The notes below the pieces were generated by a model. That model was not told the DNA's origin and searched no databases. It worked only from the letters and a program-made list of their open reading frames with translations. From contig VISH01000002.1 in assembly GCA_007827375.1 (NCBI GenBank), positions 1,141,001 to 1,205,000 on the forward strand: 64,000 bases of DNA, read 5' to 3'. This document shows positions 41,098 to 49,264 of the stretch, one piece after another. Positions within the stretch are counted from its first letter, which is position 1. Each line of letters begins with the position of its first letter. This DNA comes from Alteromonadaceae bacterium 2753L.S.0a.02. Lineage in GTDB: Bacteria; Pseudomonadota; Gammaproteobacteria; Pseudomonadales; Cellvibrionaceae. Position numbers and translations under genes: made by a program.

Positions 41098-42638
41098 ACC
41101 AGGCGATCTTCATTGATGGGGCGGACCTTGCCGTAGCCGTACACCAAATCGCGCTTGGGTTCTCCGAGATCCTGCGCATGTTTGCGCAACTCTTTCAACA
41201 GTGCTTTGGGCTGTAATTTGCTGAGGCCGCCGGCAACCACTGCAGATACGAAGGGCGCCGCGTAGGAGGTGCCCGACACATTCCTGTAACCGCCGTTGCT
41301 GGCGGCACTCGCGATATTTACTCCGGGGGCCGCAAAGTCAATGTAGTCGCCGTGGCTCGCTCGGTAATAAACGCGGTTATTCTCATCCACAGCAGTTACG
41401 GCTACCACGCTAGGGTAGGCTGCTGGGTAAGCCGGTTTAGCGCCAGGGCCACCATTGCCCGCGGCGGCTACCACCGCAATACCCCGTGCTGAGGCTGCGT
41501 TAACAAAGTCTTCCAACAGCATGCTGCCCGGACCCGCCAGGCTCATGTTGATCACGTCCACTTGCTGTGCTACGAGCCAATCCAGGGCGAGAACGATACT
41601 GGTAAGTGACGCGGTATCGCTACCTTCGGGGCTGCTGTAGAAAACACCGGCGCTATACAGCGATGCATCGGGCAACAGGCCGATGAACATTGCATCGTCG
41701 CCACTCAGAACGGACGCAACGGCGGTTCCGTGCGTTTGGGGAGTGGCCAGGCCTTCGGCAACGAACGACTCGCTAGTGATCGACGCTCTGCGCAAGCTTG
41801 AATGCTGGGTATTTACCGTAGAATCGACCATGCCAATACGCAGTTTTCGCTGCTGATCTGGTGGCACATTGAGTGGCAGCGCCTCGTTGGGTAACCAGCC
41901 CTGCGGCGATGCTGTCGCCGGCCCGCCGTCTTGATAGCTGTATACATAGTTGAGCGCGACGGCTTTGCGATATTTTCGACTGATGCCACTTGCGACTTCA
42001 GCATTTTCCGCATCCAATTCCACCAGTATTTTTTTCATGGAGGAAAGTTGTGTCGTTTTTCGAAATGTCACGCCATTGCGTTGTAATTCTTGTAATTTTT
42101 CAGGAGAAACCAAGAGCACCCGTTGATTACGCAGATAGCGAGAACCGTCGTCATCCACTGCAAAATCGACAAATTCCGCTGCTGCTGTTGAATCTTCCTG
42201 ATGCGGTACCGCTTTTTCAGCTTTTTTCTCCTGGCCTTTATTGGTTTTGGTTTTATCACGGTTCGAGTTTGCTATCGCGGCATCGGGCAGGGTTTTTTCC
42301 ATATTATTTTTAGCGCTGTTATTGGCTTTTTCTGTCGCGCGAGAAGATGCATTCGCGTTCACCGTTTTACTAACACTGGTATCCGCTTTTTTTGAAACCT
42401 TGCTTGCGACCTGCTGGCTAACATTGCGATCTACCTGCTTTTCTGCATTGCGGCCAACTTGCTTCTCTACGTTTTTTTCCACACCACGGGCAACTTGACG
42501 CTCCACTTGTTTGTCCAAGCCCTTACCCACTCCTCTGGCGTTTCCGTTGCCGTTTGACTGCCCATAAGCCGTCAAGGCGACGAGCGGCAGAATGAACATA
42601 ATGGCGCGGCAGAATCTTTTAGTGGTTTGTGATCGCAT
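41085..42638 (-). CDS. Subtilisin-like serine protease (S8) with tetrad-repeat N-terminus
   Basis: About 517 residues from ATG 42638. Signal peptide to ~27. Residues ~42-93 consist of tetrapeptides of the form [KR]-[QNG]-V-[EADG] (for example KQVE RQVA RGVE KNVE KQVG), about twelve in a row, followed by a Lys/Asn/Ala-rich stretch. The catalytic triad is in order: Asp272 in IGMVDSTVN, His303 in THGTAVASVLSG, and Ser458 in VSGTSYAAPFVSA, with the oxyanion Asn395 in AAAGNG. Its ATG is divergent from an ECF sigma factor gene, so the pair may be regulated together. The substrate is unknown. Confidence 0.9.
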   Translation of the reverse strand: MRSQTTKRFCRAIMFILPLVALTAYGQSNGNGNARGVGKGLDKQVERQVARGVEKNVEKQVGRNAEKQVDRNVSQQVASKVSKKADTSVSKTVNANASSRATEKANNSAKNNMEKTLPDAAIANSNRDKTKTNKGQEKKAEKAVPHQEDSTAAAEFVDFAVDDDGSRYLRNQRVLLVSPEKLQELQRNGVTFRKTTQLSSMKKILVELDAENAEVASGISRKYRKAVALNYVYSYQDGGPATASPQGWLPNEALPLNVPPDQQRKLRIGMVDSTVNTQHSSLRRASITSESFVAEGLATPQTHGTAVASVLSGDDAMFIGLLPDASLYSAGVFYSSPEGSDTASLTSIVLALDWLVAQQVDVINMSLAGPGSMLLEDFVNAASARGIAVVAAAGNGGPGAKPAYPAAYPSVVAVTAVDENNRVYYRASHGDYIDFAAPGVNIASAASNGGYRNVSGTSYAAPFVSAVVAGGLSKLQPKALLKELRKHAQDLGEPKRDLVYGYGKVRPINEDRLVYSE

Positions 42639-42707
42639 AAAAATAGCCAATGTTTGAATAAATGGTTATTAAACGGTAGGTTTTTAGTGTAAACGTGTAA
42701 AAAGGCG

Positions 42708-42734
42708 TTTTATTCCACCAATTACGGAATAAAA
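42708..42734. promoter_or_regulatory. 9-9-9 inverted repeat in the subtilase/sigma divergent promoter
   Basis: TTTTATTCC (42708-42716) and GGAATAAAA (42726-42734) flank a 9-nt centre. GGTTCGAACC, a perfect 10-bp palindrome, lies at 42739-42748. The region lies between two divergent start codons (42638 and 42782), so it is a natural place for an operator or an autoregulated ECF promoter. Confidence 0.4.
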
Positions 42735-42781
42735 TAGAGGTTCGAACCGTTAACTTCCCGAAACATAATCATAGGTATTGA

Positions 42782-43261
42782 ATGGTAGCAACGCGACAAA
42801 TTCTACAACAGGAAGTACAACGCTTGCGCCGATTTGCCTATTCGTTAACAACAAATGTTGCTGACGCCGACGATCTCGTCCATGACGTGGTGATCAAGGT
42901 CTTGGAAAAAGGGCTTCCTGAGAATGAGAACCCCGTTCCCTGGTTACTCACCCTCACCAAAAATCTTTGGGTTGATCGTTTGCGGCACCGGGAGGTAACA
43001 ATGCGCCCCGAAAACGAAGCCCTGGCACCCATACCCGCACCTGAGGCGGAACCGCTTACGGCGCTTCAAACACAACGTGTCTTATCTGGCCTGCAGTCTC
43101 TGCCGACAAATCTGCGCTTGGCGTTATCGCTGGTGGCTGTTGAGGGGCTGAGCTACAAAGAGGCCGCCAAAGTATTACAAATTCCCATCGGCACTGTTAT
43201 GAGTCGCGTCGCACGCGCTCGCGAGCATATGTTGTCGAAATATACACCCGAGGTTATCTGA
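42782..43261 (+). CDS. ECF RNA polymerase sigma factor
   Basis: 159 residues. Region 2: LRRFAYSLTTNVADADDLVHDVVIKVLEKG (~14-44) and PVPWLLTLTKNLWVDRLRHR (~50-70). Region 4: LQSLPTNLRLALSLVAVEGLSYKEAAKVLQIPIGTVMSRVARAREHM (~100-150). AGGT precedes the ATG. The stop overlaps the next ATG (TGATG), so translation is coupled to the anti-sigma gene. It probably controls the divergent subtilase. Confidence 0.92.
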   Translation: MVATRQILQQEVQRLRRFAYSLTTNVADADDLVHDVVIKVLEKGLPENENPVPWLLTLTKNLWVDRLRHREVTMRPENEALAPIPAPEAEPLTALQTQRVLSGLQSLPTNLRLALSLVAVEGLSYKEAAKVLQIPIGTVMSRVARAREHMLSKYTPEVI

Positions 43262-43989
43262 TGAACCACAATTCACAAGACATCGCGCTCTTGTCTGCCT
43301 ATATGGATGGCGAGCTAAATGGCGACGATACGCATCATGTGGAACGGCGGCTTATGGACGACGCAGCGTTTGCCAAATTGTTTACCCAGCTGCAGAAAGA
43401 TCAGCAATATATTCAACAAACCTTGGGTGCTATCGAACAAACTCCTATTCCTCAACATCTGATTGATGCCTTGAGCAAACCGGTCGAAGCAGAGAAACAA
43501 GTGACATTGTTCGACTACCTGCAACGGGCTTTTCAACTTCATGCTATGGCCGCCGCTGCCGCACTCGTTTTGGCGATAACGGTAGGTGTTGTTATGTTGC
43601 GTACCGGTGATGCTTCACTAGATCGCATAGTTGCTGAATTGGAATCCTCACCGGCTGTTGTACAGGGCTTAAGCACCATGGTGGCTGGTGAATCGATCGA
43701 TACCGAATTTGGAATCATGACTGAGGTCCTTGCGTTTCGTAACAAGAATCGCCAGGTGTGTAAGCAGGTTATGCTCCAGCACGATCAATTTGTTGATGTC
43801 GTTTTTTGCCATCGAGGCAAGAGCTGGTTATATTCTGTTGCCAGCGCACGTGATTCCGTTTCGGAAGGTTTCGTTCCTGCCGATGGTTCTGGCCCCACTA
43901 AAATAGATACTTTTATCGAGAAGAACATCGATGGCAGCGTTCTCAGCGTGCGGCAGGAGCGAGATGCTCTCAGCGAACTTTGGCAATAA
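43261..43989 (+). CDS. Anti-sigma factor, single membrane span
   Basis: 242 residues. The N-terminal ~80 residues (LSAYMDGELNGDDTHHVERRLMDDAAFAKLF) form the anti-sigma domain; it lacks the usual zinc-binding HxxxCxxC and is of the Asp/His-poor type. One membrane span lies at about residues 93-112 (HAMAAAAALVLAITVGVVML). The periplasmic part contains two Cys (QVCKQVM, VVFCHRGK) and ends in a charged tail. Pairing with the sigma factor is shown by the coupled start. A membrane-released control of the subtilase is plausible. Confidence 0.8.
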   Translation: MNHNSQDIALLSAYMDGELNGDDTHHVERRLMDDAAFAKLFTQLQKDQQYIQQTLGAIEQTPIPQHLIDALSKPVEAEKQVTLFDYLQRAFQLHAMAAAAALVLAITVGVVMLRTGDASLDRIVAELESSPAVVQGLSTMVAGESIDTEFGIMTEVLAFRNKNRQVCKQVMLQHDQFVDVVFCHRGKSWLYSVASARDSVSEGFVPADGSGPTKIDTFIEKNIDGSVLSVRQERDALSELWQ

Positions 43990-44010
43990 AATCCAACCAT
44001 AAAATAACGA

Positions 44011-44039
44011 ATAAAAGCCAGCGAATCGCTGGCTTTTAT
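44011..44039. terminator. Bidirectional intrinsic terminator
   Basis: A perfect 13-bp stem ATAAAAGCCAGCG / CGCTGGCTTTTAT with a 3-nt loop AAT, between the anti-sigma gene and the phytase gene. Both flanks are T/A-rich. Confidence 0.9.
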
Positions 44040-44043
44040 GTTG

Positions 44044-45969
44044 TTAGTCGTGCACATTTTTAAGCCCAAGCGCTTTAATGACCAATTGCCAATCGACCAA
44101 TTTGAAGTTTTGTGGCGCTTCAGGCAGCAGATTGTAACCGTCTTGAACGACCAAGAGACCGTCAGGGTATTTTTCTCCCAGTGGTTTCCCAGTGACTGCA
44201 AGGCCGTCCGTCTCCGAAGCGCCATCGAGCCGTTTGTCTGCGTTAAAGCCAATTCGGAATTTAGCTAAGTACTTGAAGGGCGCTTCGCCTTCAAGAATGG
44301 CATAACTGCTATCACCCTGGCTTGAAATTATCAGGTATTTGCCATGTTGATTTTCGACCAAATCGATACCTTCAATATCAGATACCAGTTGCTCACCCGC
44401 TTTGGCAATTAATTCGGGGGCTGGCACCGGAGCCTGCTTCAAATTAAATCGCCAGATACCGACGTCTTCCTCGCCCACAAATAATACACCGGTTTTGTCG
44501 TCTGCAACGCAGGCTTCCGGTTGACTTTGCAATTGAAATGTTTGTATGAGCTTCGCTGCGGGGGCACTGTTTTGCAACAACAATTGGTACTGGTTGATCA
44601 AACCATTTTTATCGTTAATAAAAACATAGGCTTCGTCGTGCGATGGTGCATACAGGCAAATACCGTAAACTTCGTTCAGGTTTGTAGGCAGTGCCGCCCA
44701 AGTGCTCACTTCTCCGGAGGCCGGGTCAATTTTGTACAGTGCCATGGAGTTGTCGCTGCGGTTTGATGCAACCGCAATATCAACTAAGCCTTCTGAGGAT
44801 GCCACCTGCTGCCGAATATCAATGTTATTAATATGACCAGTGGCGATGGCCTGCTCGCGTTCGCCGTTGAGGTTATACACCATAAGCCCCCATTTTTTAT
44901 TGGTTCCCAAAATGCGACTTTTTTCCGGGGCTTGGGGGTGTACCCATATGGCGGGGTCGTCGGCAGCATCCCCTCGAGTTTGCATGGCTTCTGTTTGCAC
45001 AGAAGCTGCGACAACGGGGAGGTGATTTTGCGACTTATTAAGCGGATTAATTTCCAGTGCCGGCAGGCCTTGCAGCACTTGTTGCTTTTCATCCCATAAA
45101 ACAATATTTTCTGAATAGGAGGTTATTGCGCTTGAGGTGAACTGTTTTGGTGGCTTAAAAGCATGTGCAAGTTGCCAGCTTTTGTTTTTCTGTGTGTAAA
45201 GGTTGATAGATTTCTGAGTCGCCACTAGCAGTATGTCGTGTTGTGCATCGATTGCGGAAATTTCCGCTGGAACTTCTGGGTGGTATAAATTTTCGGTAAT
45301 AAGGGAACGTTGCCATTCAGTTTCAGGGTTGGCGGGGTATTGCCACACTCCGATAGATTCTTCCGTGATAAACAGGGTTTCATTTTCATCGCTAACGCTA
45401 CATTGGTCTGAGCCGGGTGGTAACTTAAGCGCTTTTACGCTCGCATCGACCGGGCGTCCAGACTGTCCATCCAGGAGCCAACGCATTTCACCGCCACCAT
45501 AACCGTCCAGTAAAAATGCAAACAGGTTTTGTTGTGAATCGCGGTACAAACACAAGCCATCTATTTGAAAATTTCCCAACTTAAAAGTCTGGGTTTTTTT
45601 CTTCTCTATGGATGTGCTGCCCACATCAAATTCTATGAGTTGTGGGATGTTGGATTGTTGATCGACGGTGAACACCAGCAGGGATCTATCGCCTTGTGGG
45701 CGCACATCCAAATGCTCATATTTACCTTCGAGCACCAGGTGTTTGGAATCACTGATATCGCCAACAAGTAGGCCGCTTTGCTCGCTCACTAAAACCAAAT
45801 AGGTAGAACTATCAAGTGTGGTAGCTTTTAAGGACTGCCAGGCCTGTCCATGAGATTTGAGTTTGAAGTTTGCGATAGCTTGAAAACTGGCAGTTGTACT
45901 GCAAGCGCTTACAAATAATGTGCAGGCAATGAGCCCACTTTTTGAAAAATCAATTAAACGATTAAGCAT
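44044..45969 (-). CDS. Dual-propeller 3-phytase, lipoprotein
   Basis: 641 residues. Lipobox FVSAC gives lipidated Cys23. The C-terminal half (~330-641) is a full beta-propeller phytase: DAADDPAIWVHPQAPEKSRILGTNKKWGLMVYNLNG, NNIDIRQQV...DIAVASNRSDNSMALYKID, and VYGICLY...DKNGLINQYQL are hallmarks, and DIEGIDLVEN carries a Ca-binding acidic cluster. The N-terminal half (~30-320) is a diverged propeller with SDENETLFITEESIGVWQYPANPE, lacking the DDPAIW signature. Family knowledge: beta-propeller phytases release phosphate from phytate in Ca-dependent fashion; dual forms bind better than single ones. It lies 77 bp after the TonB receptor and probably in the same operon. Confidence 0.9.
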   Translation of the reverse strand: MLNRLIDFSKSGLIACTLFVSACSTTASFQAIANFKLKSHGQAWQSLKATTLDSSTYLVLVSEQSGLLVGDISDSKHLVLEGKYEHLDVRPQGDRSLLVFTVDQQSNIPQLIEFDVGSTSIEKKKTQTFKLGNFQIDGLCLYRDSQQNLFAFLLDGYGGGEMRWLLDGQSGRPVDASVKALKLPPGSDQCSVSDENETLFITEESIGVWQYPANPETEWQRSLITENLYHPEVPAEISAIDAQHDILLVATQKSINLYTQKNKSWQLAHAFKPPKQFTSSAITSYSENIVLWDEKQQVLQGLPALEINPLNKSQNHLPVVAASVQTEAMQTRGDAADDPAIWVHPQAPEKSRILGTNKKWGLMVYNLNGEREQAIATGHINNIDIRQQVASSEGLVDIAVASNRSDNSMALYKIDPASGEVSTWAALPTNLNEVYGICLYAPSHDEAYVFINDKNGLINQYQLLLQNSAPAAKLIQTFQLQSQPEACVADDKTGVLFVGEEDVGIWRFNLKQAPVPAPELIAKAGEQLVSDIEGIDLVENQHGKYLIISSQGDSSYAILEGEAPFKYLAKFRIGFNADKRLDGASETDGLAVTGKPLGEKYPDGLLVVQDGYNLLPEAPQNFKLVDWQLVIKALGLKNVHD

Positions 45970-46046
45970 GTTGATAGCTGATGACAGTTGTTATGTGCTG
46001 GCAACCGTTTGCGGATGCCAGCACCGGATTGATGAAGTTTAAACAA

Positions 46047-48941
46047 TTAGAACCGGGAAAAGCTCACGCCCAGGCGATAGGTCGGACCATATTCCTCGTA
46101 TTGATTGTTGTAGCGTTTCTTATTGATATAAACATAGTAGGGCTCATCGCCAAGGTTCACGGCTTGCACAAATACCTGGGCGTATTTGGTGATATTCCAC
46201 CGTGCCAGTAGATCAAGGCTGAGCTGACTATCGACGTAAACATCTCCAATTTCGTCACTGGCGTCGGTAATCTCAAGCAGGTAATCGGATTTATAGTTCG
46301 CAGCGATCCGCGCACTAAACCGGCTAATTTCATAACCTAGCGCGAGATTACCGGTAAATTCCGATTGCGAAGGCATTGGAATATCACGCTGATTGAAAAC
46401 GTCATCATCAAGATACTCAATTTCGGCATCCGAATCACTCCAGGTACCATTGGCACTTAACAGCAGGCCGTTCCAGGGTGCAGGCAGTTCATTGAATTTT
46501 TTCGAAGCCGCTAATTCAAGACCACTGATGGTTGCGGCTTTACCATTTTTAAACGTATTGGCTTCGCTTACTTCTCCAGGGCCGACAAGGCTGGGGTCGG
46601 CGGTGTCGCCAAGATCGATGGCATAAATAAAGTTATCCAGCTCCTTGTAAAAAACAAATGCCGACCAATAGCTTGCATAACCACCAAAATGTTCGAAGCC
46701 GATATCCAGGTTGCTGGCTTCGAGCGGCGAGAGATAGGGATTTCCGAATTCCACCTCATCGCCTTCACGTATTTTTGCGGCACTCAGTTGCTCAAAGGTA
46801 GGCCTTACGACGGCATTGGTCCAGGCTGCACGCAATTGCGATTTGTCACTGAATGAATAACGCAGATGTAATGACGGCAGAGTGTGGGAATAATCGTTTT
46901 TGTGGGTTTCTGCGTACAAATCTTCGATTTCCTCGCCATCTGCTTCATATTCGGCATAACTAAAGCCTGAGGCTTCGAAATCTGTTTGTTCTACCCGCAC
47001 GCCGGCAATCAAGCGCAAGCGATTAATATCGAAGGTTGCCATGGCATAGGCGGCAGTAATATTTTCATCCATGGTAAAGTCTGCAATTGCGGAGTCGATA
47101 TCTGCGACGTAGTCTGCCCTATTCAAGGGTGCTATCGCTTGCCACACTTTATCGGTTGCAATGCTGTTTCCCATATTGCCCAGCGTATAATCGATTGTTG
47201 AACCGGTATACGCAGAGAGTAGCAATTGCTCTTCAGTAAAACCTGCTTCATCCAAATCTTCAAAAACCCATACATCTTCGTCACTGGTTTTTTCTCGTTG
47301 GCTGGCTTTGGCTCCGAATTTTAAGGCTGTTGGCACCTTACCGAGGCGAAGTTGTTTTTCGATATCTATTTGGAGATTGTATTCTTCGTCTTCAGTGAGA
47401 GATTGTGCAGTTTCGATTTTATCGAGTTCGTAAGATTCTGCATTGAAAACCTCACTGGGAAGTTCCGGATAAATCAATTTGTCGTTGGTATAGCGAACCC
47501 CTCCATCGAATTCTGCTTCAAACGCTGCTTTATCGACATAGTAGGGAGTATCTTCGCTGGATTGACTGATGCCGGCGCGATAGTTGAAGGTCCAGGTATT
47601 TAAACGAGACTCACCACCCAAAACCAATGAAGCGATTTTCATGGTTTCTTTACGATCCTTGAGTTCTCTGGCAACGGCTGCAGCGCCATACTGATCTTGT
47701 GGTAGGCCATCAATAGTGACGGGATCACCTTCATCGTCTTCAATAATGTTTCCGCTATCGTCGGTCTCAAATTCGTAAATTTCATAGACATTCGCGAGGC
47801 GAATTTCGGTATCGGTGAATTCGCTGTAGAGGCTGCGTAGGAAAAGATCAGTATTTTCGTTGGGTTTGAAATCAAAATTCAGTGACACTCCGAGGCGTTC
47901 GCGGTTGATTGTGTAATCGCGCTGCTCAAATTCCTCGAGTCTTGCAGGGTTATCGAAATCCCAGGAACCGCCTGTTTCAACGTTGTCAGAACCAAAATCG
48001 CGGTCGAACCAACTGATTGCAGCGGCAACACCAAAATTGTCTTCCTCACCTCCAAGCGCGAATAAATTGCTTCCGCTAAGTGACAGCTTGGGACTGGTTT
48101 TGCTGGTATTGGAATCGTAATTGGCTTCTGCCGAGGCCCGGTAAAAAAGGCCATTGCGATCAAAAGCCGATAGACTTTTGACATTGATGGTACCGCCAAG
48201 GGAGTCGGCATCCATATCCGGAGTCAGTGTTTTTGTTACTTCCAGTGATTCAAGCAGATCAGACGGCACAGTATCTAGCGCTACTGCGCGTTCTCCAGCG
48301 TTGGGTGACGGCACTTTACTGCCGTTGATCGTGACCGAATTATAATTTGGACCCAAGCCACGAATGCGCACGAAACGCCCTTCACCCTGATCGTTTTCTA
48401 CGCTAACTCCAGGCAAGCGTTGTAGGGCTTCAGAAGTGTTTGCGTCTGGGTATTGGCCGATGGCATCAGCGTTGACAACGTTCACAATGCTGTTGGACGC
48501 GCGTTGTTTGTTCAATGCTTTATTTAAACTCGCCGCCTGACTGTAAACCAGTACTTCCTCGTCGACGTTATCATCGACACTTAATGTGAGTTGTTCTACT
48601 AGGGTTTCGTCATCGTTGATGGTAATGGTTTTCTGTAAGGACTTGGAACCCAGATAATGGATTTCAATGGTGTAACTCCCCGGAGGGAGTTGTTGCAAAC
48701 TAAATCTGCCATCGCGTGCCGATGTGGTTTTAAGGTTTAATTCCTTAACCACCACCAGTGCGCCTTCCATTCCAACATTACCGCTGGCATCGGTAATTCG
48801 TCCGATAAAACTGCCTTGGGCATGGCAGGTGCCCGCCAAAAAAGCGGCTGCTAAAACTGCGCTGGAACTGACGTTGAGTAGGGGCTTACAAGTATGTTTT
48901 GGGTGTAGGGATTTCTTTATCAGGAATTCGAGAGGGTACAT
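46047..48941 (-). CDS. TonB-dependent receptor, candidate phytate or phosphoester importer
   Basis: 964 residues. Signal peptide to ~42 (AAFLAGTCHAQ). A carboxypeptidase regulatory-like domain (~45-120, RITDASGNVGMEGALVVVKELNLKTTSARDGRFSLQQLPPGSY) precedes the plug (~150-270, QRLPGVSVENDQGEGRFVRIRGLGPNYNSVTINGSKVPSP). The rest is the 22-strand barrel, ending RLGVSFSRF with C-terminal Phe. The Asn/Asp-rich loops suggest an oligosaccharide- or polyphosphate-like ligand. Being directly upstream of the phytase, it probably takes up inositol phosphate products. A Pho-box candidate lies upstream. Confidence 0.88.
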   Translation of the reverse strand: MYPLEFLIKKSLHPKHTCKPLLNVSSSAVLAAAFLAGTCHAQGSFIGRITDASGNVGMEGALVVVKELNLKTTSARDGRFSLQQLPPGSYTIEIHYLGSKSLQKTITINDDETLVEQLTLSVDDNVDEEVLVYSQAASLNKALNKQRASNSIVNVVNADAIGQYPDANTSEALQRLPGVSVENDQGEGRFVRIRGLGPNYNSVTINGSKVPSPNAGERAVALDTVPSDLLESLEVTKTLTPDMDADSLGGTINVKSLSAFDRNGLFYRASAEANYDSNTSKTSPKLSLSGSNLFALGGEEDNFGVAAAISWFDRDFGSDNVETGGSWDFDNPARLEEFEQRDYTINRERLGVSLNFDFKPNENTDLFLRSLYSEFTDTEIRLANVYEIYEFETDDSGNIIEDDEGDPVTIDGLPQDQYGAAAVARELKDRKETMKIASLVLGGESRLNTWTFNYRAGISQSSEDTPYYVDKAAFEAEFDGGVRYTNDKLIYPELPSEVFNAESYELDKIETAQSLTEDEEYNLQIDIEKQLRLGKVPTALKFGAKASQREKTSDEDVWVFEDLDEAGFTEEQLLLSAYTGSTIDYTLGNMGNSIATDKVWQAIAPLNRADYVADIDSAIADFTMDENITAAYAMATFDINRLRLIAGVRVEQTDFEASGFSYAEYEADGEEIEDLYAETHKNDYSHTLPSLHLRYSFSDKSQLRAAWTNAVVRPTFEQLSAAKIREGDEVEFGNPYLSPLEASNLDIGFEHFGGYASYWSAFVFYKELDNFIYAIDLGDTADPSLVGPGEVSEANTFKNGKAATISGLELAASKKFNELPAPWNGLLLSANGTWSDSDAEIEYLDDDVFNQRDIPMPSQSEFTGNLALGYEISRFSARIAANYKSDYLLEITDASDEIGDVYVDSQLSLDLLARWNITKYAQVFVQAVNLGDEPYYVYINKKRYNNQYEEYGPTYRLGVSFSRF

Positions 48942-48998
48942 AATATCGAGACTCAGGTGGACCGTTCATTAAAATCTGTGAGAAGGTGTTTGCCAAGA

Positions 48999-49032
48999 AA
49001 AATAGATTTGTAATGTGACACTCCCATGACGG
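48999..49032 (-). promoter_or_regulatory. Pho box and -10 element of the receptor-phytase operon
   Basis: On the minus strand CCGTCAT-GGGA-GTGTCAC (49015-49032) matches the CTGTCAT-n4-CTGTCAY Pho box at 12 of 14 half-site positions. TATTTT (48999-49004) follows after exactly 10 nt, as in classical PhoB promoters. It is about 60-90 bp before the receptor start codon. A direct test is PhoB binding. Confidence 0.65.
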
Positions 49033-49035
49033 CTG

Positions 49036-49086
49036 TTTGCGGCTCGCCTTAAAACGCCCTTATAGAGGCGCACTTTGAGCCGCAAA
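49036..49086. repeat. 10-bp inverted repeat flanking the Pho region
   Basis: TTTGCGGCTC (49036-49045) and GAGCCGCAAA (49077-49086) with an inner CGCC/GGCG pairing. It sits right next to the minus-strand Pho box and may be a second operator or a hairpin in the leader. Confidence 0.45.
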
Positions 49087-49199
49087 GACTGAAACGGTGA
49101 GACCGGTGAAGTGCTTAATGGGGCTAATTGCTTGTGAAATTTAGCTGCTAACTCTGCTATATAAAAAATAATGCGATCCAAAATGACTGATGGGCCAAT

Positions 49200-49236
49200 T
49201 TGTCGCAAAACTGTCATACTGCTGGTCGACTATATT
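49200..49236 (+). promoter_or_regulatory. Weaker Pho-box candidate before the GGDEF gene
   Basis: TTGTCGC-AAAA-CTGTCAT (49200-49217): the second half matches perfectly, the first matches at 4 of 7. A TATATT -10-like sequence lies at 49231-49236, 13 nt beyond, slightly more than usual. The downstream gene starts at 49265. Confidence 0.4.
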
Positions 49237-49264
49237 CGACTGAGTTAATAGATAAAGAGCGACT

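Larger units (their letters stand above)
48942..49264. other. Divergent regulatory region between the receptor and GGDEF genes
   Basis: 323 bp with no gene. It contains two candidate Pho boxes (49015-49032 minus, 49200-49217 plus), each followed by a -10-like sequence towards its own gene, and the inverted repeat TTTGCGGCTC / GAGCCGCAAA (49036-49086) between them. Confidence 0.55.
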
